DNA of 64,000 nt from Dichotomocladium elegans (taxonomy: Eukaryota; Mucoromycota; Mucoromycetes; Mucorales; Lichtheimiaceae). Of this stretch, positions 19,490 to 31,050 are shown piece after piece. The stretch covers positions 868,001 through 932,000 of the forward strand of contig JAIXMN010000017.1 in NCBI GenBank assembly GCA_025716815.1, read 5' to 3'. Within the stretch, counting starts at the first letter, position 1, and every line of letters begins with the position of its first letter. Both the position numbers and the translations under genes were made by a program. The notes beneath the pieces were generated by a model. That model saw only the letters and a program-made list of their open reading frames with translations, was not told the DNA's origin and made no database searches.

Positions 19490-21083
19490 TCCTTATATGC
19501 AACAATAAAAGAACAGTGGATTGCTGCGACTCCATTGGGTCAGATGTGTGATTTCTCTGAGCGTCACATGGAGCACGCATTATATGAACGATCTGGACCT
19601 TTTGCGCATATACTTCAAGTTCGTCATCACAGTTCCTTGCATTATAACTCCATAGAAGGACAATGGTAAATACCTGCAGATCGCAAGCGTTAATTGATGC
19701 ATTGGGAAAGTGCAATGGTATTATTTCATGGAATGTAAATATAACGATCTCTAATTAGAGGATCGTTTGATTCTAAGGCACGGCAAAGGCATTACATTCT
19801 CATTTTTATTATTTTCCCGATAACCAGATACTCGCTGGTGGGCATTCCATATCACATTTCTAGCAACAGTGATACTTGGTATAGGCCAAGCAACCATAAT
19901 ACAACATCGTCCTTCTTCATAGTGGTGGGCAAGAAAGGATAGGGTTAGAGTGATCAAATTTCAATAAACAGAAGTGTGAGAGAATAGAATCAACAAGTAC
20001 TTCTGCAGTCAAACTGATGAACATCCTTCCCAAGTGGCCAATCCAGCCTCATCCATTATGACAGTACATCCTTCACAGCCCTCAGGGATTTTGCAGTCTC
20101 ACGTTTTCCAGCAATACACTCATTATTTCTGGCAATATTTTCTAGTTCTTCTTTCCACATACCATATAATACTTAGAATCGGTGGACTCAGTAGTCATCA
20201 ATCACTAAGGGTCTGCTGGCAACAGGTCATAGGGACAACAATATATAAAAAAAAAGTTAAGGCCGACTGGAAAAGATTGTGTGAAAATGCGGCATTGAGA
20301 GAATCACCAAGTAGTATAGGCATTAGAACGACTGAAAACAACTGGTAATTACCTTTAGATCATTATACCGCGGCTGATTCAGCTTGTAGCAACTGATTAC
20401 TGGGAGCATAAGAAGGTGATTCCTTGGCGATCAATTATTAATAATAAAATGCTCTTGTTCATGGTACCTTTCTATTTTAGACAAACACACATTGAGAATG
20501 AAGCAGTTACAAAGAAAGTGAAATATCGACTTAGTACTGTATAGTAGATGTGAATAAAGTTCTCAATGTCTGCTTAGATGTGAATCACCTTCCATTATAT
20601 AATGAGAAGTGCAGGAGTCCACTTGCTTCAGATTTAGGGGGCGATGTGCGTGGAGTTTTCCTTTTGTAATTTCCCGTTTTAGTTCCGCACACTGAACTTG
20701 CGTTCTTTTGACGACACACATCCAAATCTTCTTTCAATTGCTGTTCTTTGAACAAATCAGACACAACTATTGACATGAATAAAGGGAAATTTACTCCATC
20801 CCTTTCAATGGTCAACTACCGTTCAGTGAAGCCATTTCCCATCAGTAAACGGGATTACAAATGCCACGTAATCAACGCATTATTCAGAAGTGGTCTACTC
20901 TCGGTTTGCGTTAAGTTGCGACTGTTGAAAAGCACAATGCTAATGATTTGTAACAGATGGACTATGCAACTTATGGGAATGTCGTTCAACGTTATATGTG
21001 AATGTGAATGTAATAGTGTGCTAATGCGTAACTTTGAGAAGCGAGACACATATATTTCTAGAAAATCAAGCACTGCGTAAACG
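19490..21083. other. 3' region of the MULE, conserved in both copies, no clear gene
   Basis: From about 19.75 kb on it is almost unchanged in the inverted copy (47.79-49.11 kb). It includes an open frame of 104 codons at 20034-20348 and others of 76-110 codons. None has a recognised domain. Conservation follows from recent duplication and does not prove coding. Confidence 0.4.
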
Positions 21084-23308
21084 TCAATGATTTTGGCGGC
21101 GGAAATTGGCATTTGGAGGAACAGAAAGAGCTGTGCTGACGAAAGAATTGATCGAGGAAAGCGTTTCAGTTAGATTTTCGACCTGAGTAATTGCTTCGGC
21201 GATCTTTTCGGGATCATCAACCATTGATCCTGCAATGCGACGTCTCAAGGCAGTGATGGTGGCCGAGTGCCTCTTAAGCGCGTCGTCAAGCAGTTCCTTG
21301 GGCGTTGGCGTGTGCAGTTGGCGCTCCCTGGCAGGAAGCATTCCGCCAGGTACAACTAGCTCTACTGATGGTACAGAATTGTCTGACAATGATGTGCGAA
21401 CAGTCAGACCATCAATATGCTGCTGCACTAGGAACATATGCTTGCAAGGGTGGCGCGTTGTGGTGAACCAAGGGCAACTGCAAACTATGATCTGCAAGCC
21501 GCTGGTGTGGACCTAGTAAGTAAAGAGTATGAGTATGTCAAGGATAAGACATATGGCAGATCAGGACTTCCTTACTTCATATGTGGTTCCATACATTGAA
21601 AATGAGCTGACGACATACTCATTTCCAGCATGCAATGTTATCATTGCCGGTAACATTGCGCGATCAATCAATTTGGCTTTCCGTTCTTCTCTGCGGAAAC
21701 GATGTTCTGCGATACCCATTCGACCAACGTTAGCAGATAACCGTCAGATCTCTTGCTTAATGTCGAATTCGACGACTGATGTCAAAATCTCCAGGAGCAT
21801 ATCCATATGATGGACACGTTTGCGCTGGAGATAAATTGTCTTCAGTTGGTTGTGCCACGACTCCACATAGTTGTTGGTTTCCATGTAAGTGTACATAGCC
21901 AGCTGGTGGCAAGCCGCCCAACGTTCAGACCCTTGGGTGACATCGACCCAGTAACGCTTAAAGTAAGCCGCGAATTCGATCTGTGTGAGTGCGTATCTAG
22001 TGAGAAAAATATTGAGAAGTTCATTGAACTTCTCAACATCTTTCTCATACATTAGATCGCGTAGGTGTTGGCGGATTACTTTTCTTGCTTGCTCTGGTGT
22101 ACGCCCTCACTCTCCAACAACTTTCGATTGCATGTTCTTCATCCATGCGCGCATGACGTGCCACGTACAGTACTGAATGGTGCAGTCTGCCCACACTTCG
22201 CAGATTGCGTTGTCTTCAGGAAGACTGCAGTCTATGGTGATTCTGTGTGGGACTACACCAAGTGAATGCAAAAGCGGAACCAGTGGACGAGGGGCCGACA
22301 TGACAGGTCATTCGTCAAAAGGTATGCAACTGGAACACCACGACCAGCAATAGGATGGCGGATGACCATAGTGTATAACGCACCATCATGGTAACGACTG
22401 ACATCGTGAGTTGCATCCAAAGAAATGAATTTGGCACCAACAAGCAGCGTTTTTTGCCACGGAGCAATGAAACCGAAGGCGAAGTATCCAGCGGAAAGAG
22501 CTCTTATTCCTGCATCATCGCTATCAACCCACGTCTCATACCCTTTGGCGCTAAGTTCCATCAGCCATTTTTCGATAGACTCGAAGTCATCGTTGCTCTT
22601 CTCGCATTTTTGCTGACGATGTTTATAATAGATATTATAAACATCAGTGGTGCTGATGTGGGCTTCTCGCTGAGTATAAGGAGCACCATCGTATTCGTGC
22701 TGCAGTGACGTGCGGATCTGACAAACATTATATCCTTTGCGGATTTCATCAAGGATGCATGCTTTCACGTCGTCAGAAAGCGGCAAGTACTTGACGTCTT
22801 CGATGGATCCAGGGGTATGGCCAGTATGCTCCTTAGTGTAATGGAAGACGACCTTCGTTGGATCGTCTTTATAGCACATAAGTTTCAACCCAGCCTCGCA
22901 GCCTACTTGCTTCGTTTTTTTCTGGATAGGGCGACTTCCTTGGCCTTCTTCATTGGGGCTACTTCTGCCACCACTGCTATGTTTCACATGGAAACGTGTC
23001 GAACGGTGGCAGGTATGATACCGCGTCCACAGCACTTTCTTTTTAAAATTTTCCGATCGTTTCGGTGCATCTTAACGAACGTAACGTTACGTTTTCTGTC
23101 ACGGGAATAATGTATCTTCACTACTACCTTCAGGGTCCCTATCCTTTGGTTGATAGATACAATCATAAACCCAGCATTCCCCGGTTTTTTGGGGTGCCTG
23201 CTTCAGAACCTCAACATAATTGTCTACATAACATTCCATTTCATGCCGATCTTGGAGACAGATCGTAGGGCTGGTGGCATCGTTACTGTTTCCATAAATG
23301 GTGCTCAT
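21084..23308 (-). pseudogene. MULE transposase with SWIM zinc finger, frameshifted
   Basis: Start at 23308 (MSTIYGN). A 57-bp intron (23127-23071) keeps frame into KKKVLWTRYH and a zinc-binding N-terminal region (GCEAG...HTKEHTGHTP style, WRKY/FAR1-like). The MULE core follows: catalytic Asp in SLDATHD, then ITIDCSLPEDNA, CTIQYCTWHVMRAW and NNYVESWHNQ. A 63-bp intron (21575-21513) joins TYE to VHTSGLQ. The SWIM finger (CSC...CKH) comes next and the frame ends in TAA at 21084. One frameshift lies near 22300, between LTNDLSCRP and LVPLLHSLGVV. The inverted copy at 45.6-47.8 kb has the same break. Otherwise the left copy is open. Confidence 0.88.
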
Positions 23309-23691
23309 TTTCGCCGAGATTTGGGTTTACGATTGCTCTTAAGTGCAAGTGGAAAGGAGAGCTAGGACAATACTGTACCGACTATTTTTTTATTGTGCGG
23401 CACTTTTATTACATTCGTATCACTTATTAGCTATTCACAGCTGAGCGTAACGAATGTATGATGAATGACTTTTAGCATAATATTTGACGCGTCTAGTGGT
23501 TTGCATTGATGTACCTGAACCAGATCGTTGCCAAGCAGAAAGAGATTCCTGCTTGATGTCGTCATGAAAATGACTCTTCTGATAAAGGTAGATCGCTAAG
23601 TATGTTTATAAATTGAACAGATTGTCAAGAAATTTAAAAACGAGGATGGATAGAGATAGTTTATTTTTTGGTTGCTCTGGTTGAAAGGTAG

Positions 23692-24465
23692 TTTATCCCT
23701 ACACATTTCAAATTCAGTCGGAGTTGCCTTTCTGGGGTGTTTGACTTTTAAAAAATAATTTCAAATACAGTCAGCTTTAAAACACAGTTAAAGCCACCCA
23801 AAAAATTTTCAGTAAACAATACAGGATTTTCAAGAAGAACTTTTTTGCTTCAAATCCAAATACAAGTTTTAGTATTTCGTTTCTCTTCTTCCTTTGAAAT
23901 TAGAATGAAACACAAATGTTTGGCCTCCCAAAATTATTCTGGTGTAAAAAGAAGAGAAGGAAGACTCACCTATAGGCTTGATTGAAATGTTCTTGCTACT
24001 ATTGCCTTTAAATTTGACAAAAGGGTAGCAACGAAATACTAAAATTGGTATTCGAATTTGAAGCAAAAAAAAAACGAAAAACCTAGACGGTCTATATGAA
24101 CAACTAAAATTTGTGGCAAACTTCTTCTTGAAAATCCTGTATTTGCGCTTTAATATACACGATCTAGTAAGGATAGGTTTCTAAAGATAGAGTTTGTGAT
24201 TAATAGGTCTAGCAGTTTAAGAGCTTTTTGCTTGCTTGTCCCTCTTGTAGATTTTTTTTGAATGTGGCTTATTGTTTTGATAATATTTTTTAGATATCGT
24301 GACTTAATATTTTGCAAAATTTGCAAATGCTTGTGACGTGCGGTTTTATTTTAGAAAACATGAATTGCTCTTGGGCACAGGCCTGACCTTAAAATTATTT
24401 TTATTTTTAAAGTCAAACACCCCAGAAAGGCAACTCCGACTGAATTTGAAATGTGTAGGGATAAA
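23692..24465. repeat. Inverted-repeat element within the MULE
   Basis: Ends of about 65 bp are inverted (TTTATCCCTACACATTTC... and ...GAAATGTGTAGGGATAAA). They share GTCGGAGTTGCC and CCCAGAAAGG words. It is absent from the inverted MULE copy, so it inserted after or independently of the duplication. A Tc1-type MITE sits inside it. No coding sequence. Confidence 0.55.
23822..24139. mobile_element. Tc1/mariner-type MITE, 318 bp
   Basis: It has the same CAGGATTTTCAAGAAGAA termini and TA flanks (23820-21, 24140-41) as the copy at 19122. Part of its left arm is deleted. Confidence 0.85.
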
Positions 24466-24583
24466 CTGGATCTGATCCGCCTGAAAAATTTTTGGGAACT
24501 TTTCAGGCTGGCAACGCGTCTGACTTCCAAAAAAATCTGGAATGGGGGGGAGTGCCGAACTTTTGAGGCAATATAAGTAAGTT

Positions 24584-24755
24584 GGCATATGTGGGAGCTG
24601 CAAAGCAACAATGAAATGCCACAACCCTTATCGTTTTTTACTTAAATATTCAAGTGGGACTAGGCTGCAAGGCCTACGTTCTAGACTTAAGCATCTTTAC
24701 AGTGTGACCTATGATATTGACATTGTCAAGTGGGGAGTTTGGCTGGGGCAGCACA
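24584..24755 (+). rRNA. 28S rRNA fragment, upstream piece
   Basis: It matches large-subunit rRNA just before the peptidyl-transferase region. Landmarks are AATGAAATGCCACAACCC, GGGACTAGGCTGCAAGGC and TGGGGAGTTTGGCTGGGGC. It stops at GCACA, where the Helitron begins, and continues at 30813. Compared with the fungal consensus as I know it, several CpG positions have become TG or CA. It is a dead fragment bounded on the left by a MULE end. Confidence 0.85.
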
Positions 24756-25505
24756 TCCAAGCCATATTAATTGAGGGGGGTAGATAGAAAGCTAATTATG
24801 ACGTAATAAAACCAGTATATGGTAATTCCAGCGGGGTTTAGCTTACTTTTTGACTGATTTGATTCGCCAATTTTTCGGGCCGGTTTCATTGTGTTACATG
24901 GTCCTGACGGAGTCTGAGGTTTTGCTTTTTGTTGCTTTTTGTTGGATTAACATTGAGATTCCGCGAGCATTTCGGTTTTCCCATTGGCCAAAATGGTCCT
25001 TTTCTTGGAGTTGCCTGTGGTGGGTATTTTCTTTAGTCCCATGATCATCCCCTTCGACCAATAGTCTCTTTTCGTTGCAACCTTCACATGTGCCTCCATA
25101 AATGCAGCTGAAGGAGTTGCAGGTCGGGGCACGTGGCAAAGACGTGGTCATTTTCCCAAAAAAAATTGGATGGCATGCATCAAAATGATATTGTCTATTC
25201 TTTTGGAAAATAAAAAGGAACACCAATGAAAAAGGTTCTGGGGAATGTGATATCTTGGCATATTTCCTCCACGGAATTCATATATGCAGCCGCAGCATGG
25301 ATAATAATAGCAATCAATAGTGGCGTACAATCAGTGTGCAGCCACACTTGCACAAGAAAAAGTCTTGGCTTTCATATAAATATCAACATTCAAAGGAACT
25401 TTGTCAAGTATCAGTTCTTATCATCATTCTGTTACTATTCTGTTGCTATCTACTGTATATATTCTACATATTTGAGAAAGACAACTACTTTACATATCCA
25501 AAGAA

Positions 25506-28500
25506 ATGGTAACTTTATTCTTTAAAATTGACATTATTCTCCGCTAATCATTCTTCTGGATCAAGGGTGATGAGCCCCAAACAAGAACTTGCAGTTGTGG
25601 CTCTTCTACCCACCTGCGTACAAGTTTTGCTGGCTGTCCCTTAAACAGCCGTAGAGTTCGTCCGAGGCCTGAACCTACTGATGTATGTATTTCTTGAATT
25701 ACCCGATTTTATGTTTGCAGCCGCTGATATCAAGGCATCCCTAGGATTCTACAACCCAAATGTCCTCCTCTCCTTCCTGTTCTACATGTGGCTCAACCAC
25801 CCATCACCGATCAACTCATCGTGATTGCCCTGGAAACACTCGGCGCCAACGAGGTAATACAGCTGAACATTACAACTCTGAAATTTTTACTGATTTTTCT
25901 GTAAAGAATATATTGGTTTGGACAACCCTCCATCTGCTCCTGCTGCTGCTACTGCTCCTGCTCCTGCTACTGCTCCAGTTCCTGTTCCTGTTCCTGCTCC
26001 TGCTCCTGCTTCGGTTGCTCCTACTCATCCGCCATGTGCTCGATGTGGTTCTCCATCTCACCAGCGTTCAAGATACAGTGGCTGTCCATTCTATAACAGC
26101 GATAATCCCCAGTATCGGATTGCACGAATGGCGTCTTTTGAGCCAGAACATATTTTTGGCCCAGACATCTGCTACGTCCATGGCCCACAATATCGTCGAC
26201 ACATCTTTGGTCGCATGTCAGCCAAATGCCCATTTTGTCAGGCTAAAATGTGGATTGACGAGCGCCTCGCCCAGTCTTCTCGCTCCAACCCGCGTTTTGG
26301 ACTGTGCTGCACGAGCGGAAGGATCCAGATCGCCCTGCCTCGCGCCCCCTCACAAGAGATCATCGCACTCTTGGAAGGCACAGACGATGCCAGCAAAGAA
26401 TTTCGCAAGTCCATTCGCGCATATAACAACGCCTTTTCTTTTGCTTCCATTGAGGACAATCATGACCGACAATTGGCCAATGGATCGAATGGTGTTCCAA
26501 CCTATCGCATCAACGGGACGATGTACCACCGTATGGGAACATTGCGAGCTGGCCCCGATCGCCAGCCTGCTTTTTCTCAAATATATTTTACCGATGCCGG
26601 CGATCAACTGTCAAGACGCACTTCATTCTTTTCAGACCTTAACAGGGATACAATCGAGCTTCTTCAGGCGGTCATGGTGCGTGATAACCCTTATGCACAG
26701 ACCTTCATGTCTGCTGCTCAGCGTTATCGAGATGAGCCATTTGGAACACTTCGTGCTACCATTCGTCCAGCACACCAGATGGGGAGGCGTTACGATCCAC
26801 AGGCTACCCCTGAAGTTGCAGCCTTAGTCGTCGAGAGGACAACAGATGGGACAGTCGATACGCATGCAATTGTTCTTGCTGATCGCGCAACAGGAGGACT
26901 CCACAGGATTAGTGCTCTCCACCCGGCATACATACCTCTCCACTACGTCCTCATGTATCCATTCGGGGATGAAGGATGGCATGCAGGAATGCAAGGTCTA
27001 ACAGCTGAGGGCAGCCCTGTCAGCATCACTGTGCGTGAGTTTGCTGCTTTCATGCTCATGATTCGAGAAGGCCCAAGGAAGACATACCACCACTACTATG
27101 GCAGGTTATTTCAGCAATTAGTGGTGGATAATTATGCACGGATCGAGGGTGGCCGTCTGGACTATTTACGGAACAATCAGGATGATCTGCGGCGAGAGCT
27201 TTACAGCGGCATGGCGGACGACTCTGATCCTCGACAGATTGGCCAAAGAACAATTCTACCTTCAAGTTTCACTGGTGGGCCGCGATATATGAAACAAATG
27301 ATGCAAGACGGCTTGGCTATTGTTAGCCAGCTGGGCGATCCAACACTCTTCATTACGTTCACTTGCAATCCTAAATGGCCTGAAATTGTCAGCGAGCTTC
27401 TTCCAGGGCAGGAGGCCCATGACCGTCCAGATATTTGCTCCCGAGTCTTCAATATGAAGATGAAGGAGCTCATTGCGCATATTGTGGATGCCAAAGTTTT
27501 TGGTCATATCGAAGGATATATCGCGACTGTCGAGTTCCAGAAGCGTGGTTTGCCCCATGTTCATATGCTTTTCATCTTGCATGAGGAAGATCGACCAGAA
27601 GCTGTAGCCCAGTATGACGAGTTCGTCTGCGCAGAGCTTCCAGATCCAGTAGCCCACCCCGCTCTCTATCGCACAGTCACGTCAACAATGATCCATGGAC
27701 CATGTGGATCATTCAGCAGAGGACAGCCATGCTGTCAACGAACTGGCCAGTGCGATAAGAAGTTCCCCAAGCGCTACTGTGGCAAGACACGAGAGACCAG
27801 GGATGGAAACCCAGTATACCGTAGGCGGGAGACTCCCAACCAAGGGCATATGATTGAGCGTCGGAACATGGTTATAGACAACCAATGGGTTATTCCATAT
27901 AATCCTTACCTTAGCCACAAGTACGATGCCCATATTAACGTAGAGATCTGTACAAGCACCAGGGCAGTAAAATATATCTGCAAGTATATTACCAAGGGAA
28001 CTGACCGAGCGCAAGTGGAGATTACTGGACAATCTTCTGAGGCTGTCCATTCCACGACCACCACCACTGCCTCCGCCTCCACCACCACCGATGCTGCTCC
28101 TGCTCCTGCTCCTGTGGACGAGATCCAACAATACCTTAATGCTAGGTATATTGGACCATGTGAAGCAATCTGGCGGACGCTCAGATATGATGTCCATTTC
28201 CACAGCCCATCTGTCGTACGCTTAGATATACACCTGCCTGAGCAACAGTATGTCACGTTCCGCGCCACAATGTCCCAGGAAGAACTGATCGTCGCACGCC
28301 ATGCAGCAAGGACAGGTACCAAACTCCTCGCCTTTTTTGAACTCTGCTCCCAGGACCCATTCGCCGCCACCCTCCTTTATTCTGAGGTGCCTCGCCACTA
28401 CACTTGGAACACAAGGACCCACATGTGGGCACGTAGAGATCGGCAAACAATTGCGAACGTGGTAACACGCATTTATTTTGCATCACCTTCCAATATGCCT

Positions 28501-30495
28501 CTGTACTGCCTTCGCTTGCTCTTACTAAAGATTCCTGGGCCAACAAGTTTCGAGGCACTGCTTGCGAATAGCGACGGCAGCCCCCATCTGACATTCCAGG
28601 CAGCTGCGCTTGCAAGGGGTTTCTTGGAGTCTGACAATGAATGGGAGCGCTGCATGAGTGAGGCATCGCTCATTGCTTCAGCTAGATCTATACGCGCTCT
28701 CTTTGCATGCATCCTGATACACAGTTCCCCTGCTGACCCGCTCCAACTCTGGAACAACCACCGCGACAGAATGGCCGATGATTACTTTTTCGAGTTCCGG
28801 AGAATACATAATATGTCAACCGACCAAGAACTGCAGCAGCAAGACCTGGACGCCATCTATCAGTGCACACTTGGCGATATCGATTCTCTTCTGCAGGCTG
28901 GAGGTCATTGGCTCTCCGAATTTACGACTTTGCCCCAGGAACGAAGGGAAACACTCGACGAATTTGTGTCTCCTTCTCAAGTTCTGATAAATGCCGAGTA
29001 CCGCAATTATGACCAAGATGAGCAGCGTCTGTTGAATGAAGAGTTAGTCCACTCGCTCAACGATGACCAGCGAGCTGCATATAATAATATCATAATGTCC
29101 ATCGCGGAGCAGCCTCATGCCCCTCATGTACCCCGCCTTTTCTTTCTCAATGGCCCTGGTGGTACAGGGAAATCACAGGTGTTCAAAGCTCTCTTGGCCT
29201 ATGTTCGTTCTCAGCAAGAGATTGCCTTGCCGGTCGCCTCTTCTGGAATTGCCGCAATCCTGCTTCCTGGTGGCCGAACTGCCCATAGCCGGTTCAAAAT
29301 TCCCCTCGATGCAGACGAAACCAGTACTTGCAACATTAGTCTCACTAGCTCACACGCCCATCTCATACGACGCGCCTCTTTGATCGTTTGGGATGAGGCT
29401 GTCATGGCTGGCAGATTCACCTTTGAAGCAGTTGACAAGGCCCTCAAGGACATCATGGGGGCTGATGACCCTGCATGTGAGCAAGTCCCTTTTGGTGGCA
29501 AGGTCGTCGTTTTCGGTGGAGACTTTCGGCAGCTGCTCCCGGTCAGCAAGAAGAGCACTCGACCAGAGGTCGTTGCGGGAACTGTACAGCGTGCATCATT
29601 TTGGCCACACGTTCGCATCCTCCATTTGAACATTAACATGCGAGTTCGTAATGCTGGCCCCCATGCCGCTGCATTTGCCAACCAGCTCCTTGCCATTGGA
29701 GATGGCCGGCTTCCATACCGCGACAGTGTCGAGATCCCGGAACAATGGCGGATCGAAGCGAATGGTAGAATGGACCTTATCAATGCCATCTATCCTGCCA
29801 TTCGACTCCCCAATCAACCTCCAGACCAGTTCCGTGATGGGGCCATCCTCGCCACTAAAAACGCAGATGTTGATGACATCAACAACAAGGCTTTTAGCGT
29901 TTTCCCTGGCGAGAAAAGGCAGTATAACTCTATTGACCGTATCATCGATGCCGACGATCCAGACGTAGCTGCAGCAAGCTACCCACCGGAGTTTCTTAAT
30001 GGTCTCAACTCTGCCGGAATTCCGCCTCATTGTCTAGAACTAAAGGTGGGTATGCCTTTGGTGCTGCTGCGAAACCTAGATCCAAGCGCAGGCCTCTGCA
30101 ATGGGACTAAGCTTATCTTGACAAGGCTTATGGACCATTGTATTGCCGTCCGATGCATTGCCCATGGACCACAGGGCGCAGAGCATATTCTCCCTAGGAT
30201 CAACCTTTGCACAAAAGAAGGAGAAATGCCGTTCATCCTGTGCCGCCGCCAGTTTCCTGTTCGTGCTGCCTTTGCCATGACCATTCATAAGGCGCAAGGA
30301 CAGACCCTGTCACGCGTAGGTGTCCATCTCCGTGAGCCTGTGTTTACACATGGCCAATTATATGTTGCACTCTCACGAGCCACACACCCTGACAACCTGC
30401 GCGTGGCAGTATACAGTGACGGATCGACTGCTGCCCCCACAACCGCTAACGTTGTATACCACGAAGTCCTTCTTAACCAGCAGTCATCCGGCTAA
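25506..30495 (+). CDS. Helitron Rep-helicase, about 1605 aa, four exons
   Basis: Rolling-circle transposase: the Rep nuclease nicks and joins the element, and the PIF1-type helicase unwinds it. Proposed exons: ATG alone at 25506-25508, then 25566-25682, 25745-25853 and 25907-30495. All phases fit and the ATG-GTAACTTT boundary recurs in Helitron 2. The N-terminus has three C-x2-C-x4-H-x7-C-like modules, then a Pro/Ala repeat. Rep has the HUH motif in GLPHVHMLF (His about 627 and 629) and paired tyrosines in KYICKYITKG (about 766 and 770). The helicase has Walker A GPGGTGKS (about 1159), IVWDEA, FGGDFRQLLP, AMTIHKAQGQT and GQLYVALSRAT. No stop or frameshift was seen, so it looks autonomous. Confidence 0.92.
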
Positions 30496-30757
30496 ACACT
30501 CACTAACATATATGACTTTTTCATTCATTTATCTCTCTATGTTATTTATATCTCCTCTCCTTTCTTTTATGTTGATTATACATCCATTTCTCTCATCATG
30601 CCCAACACATTCCTTTTTATATCAATAAGAATATATGCTCTTTCGTAAAGCAAAAAAACACATATATAGATCTATTCATAAATACACACACCTCTATTAA
30701 GTTTGCGCCAATGTCTGATTATTTCTATGGCTTATCGCGCTGATTAATTGGGGGGCG

Positions 30758-30812
30758 GGGGGCGAAGCCCCCAGCCGACGCAACAATCGAGCGGAGCGAG
30801 ATGTGTTGCTAG
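30758..30812 (+). terminator. Helitron 3' terminal hairpins
   Basis: Hairpin one is GGGGGC-GAA-GCCCCC (30758-30772). Hairpin two has stem GCAACA / TGTTGC around a GAGCGGAGCGAG core (30780-30809). It ends 3 bases before the CTAG terminus, where Helitron transposition terminates. Confidence 0.85.
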
Positions 30813-31003
30813 TCTGTTAAACAATAACGCAGGTGTCCTAAGGGGGACTCAACGAGAACAGAAATCTCATGTAGAGCAAAAGGGCAAAAGTCCCCTTGAT
30901 TTTGATTTTCAGTGTGAATACAAACCATGAAAGTGTGGCCTATCGATCCTTTAGAAGCTTAGGATTTAAGCCTAGAGGTGCCAGAAAAGTTACCACAGGG
31001 ATA
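30813..31003 (+). rRNA. 28S rRNA fragment, downstream piece
   Basis: It continues the 28S sequence with TCTGTTAAACAATAACGC, GTGTCCTAAGGGGGACTC, GTGTGAATACAAACCATG, GTGGCCTATCGATCC and TTACCACAGGGATAA. It then breaks off into the unrelated four-gene block. Together with 24584-24755 only about 360 nt of 28S are present. Confidence 0.9.
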
Positions 31004-31050
31004 AGTGTTTATTTTATGGGTATAGAGCACTACTAATACCTATATTTTAG

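Larger units (their letters stand above)
18799..24583 (-). mobile_element. MULE transposon, 5.8 kb, with nested MITEs
   Basis: It is bounded by a terminal repeat of about 100 bp in inverted orientation (18799-18898 and 24583-24481, starting AACTTACTTATATTGCC). The transposase runs on the minus strand. The left flank is gag and the right flank is 28S rRNA, so the flanks do not match and no target duplication can be checked. The part from about 19.75 to 23.67 kb is nearly identical, inverted, to 45.20-49.11 kb. Confidence 0.7.
24756..30812 (+). mobile_element. Helitron 1, 6057 bp, ends defined to the base
   Basis: The element starts TCCAAGCC and ends GTTGCTAG (the CTRR rule). It sits between the A of 28S GCACA and the T of TCTGTTAAAC, an insertion between A and T without target duplication, as Helitrons do. 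Rejoining the flanks restores the 28S sequence. The 3' end has two hairpins. The one gene inside encodes a full Rep-helicase. The first 750 bp (24756-25505) hold no other recognised gene. Confidence 0.95.

Noticed and set aside
25870..26061. Arg/Ser-rich frame opposite the Helitron Pro/Ala repeat
   Set aside because: It is the antisense of CCTGCT repeats and looks like an SR protein only because of the repeat.
31003..31004. R2-like rDNA retroelement next to the 28S piece
   Set aside because: The break is not at the R2 site and no LINE reverse transcriptase follows.
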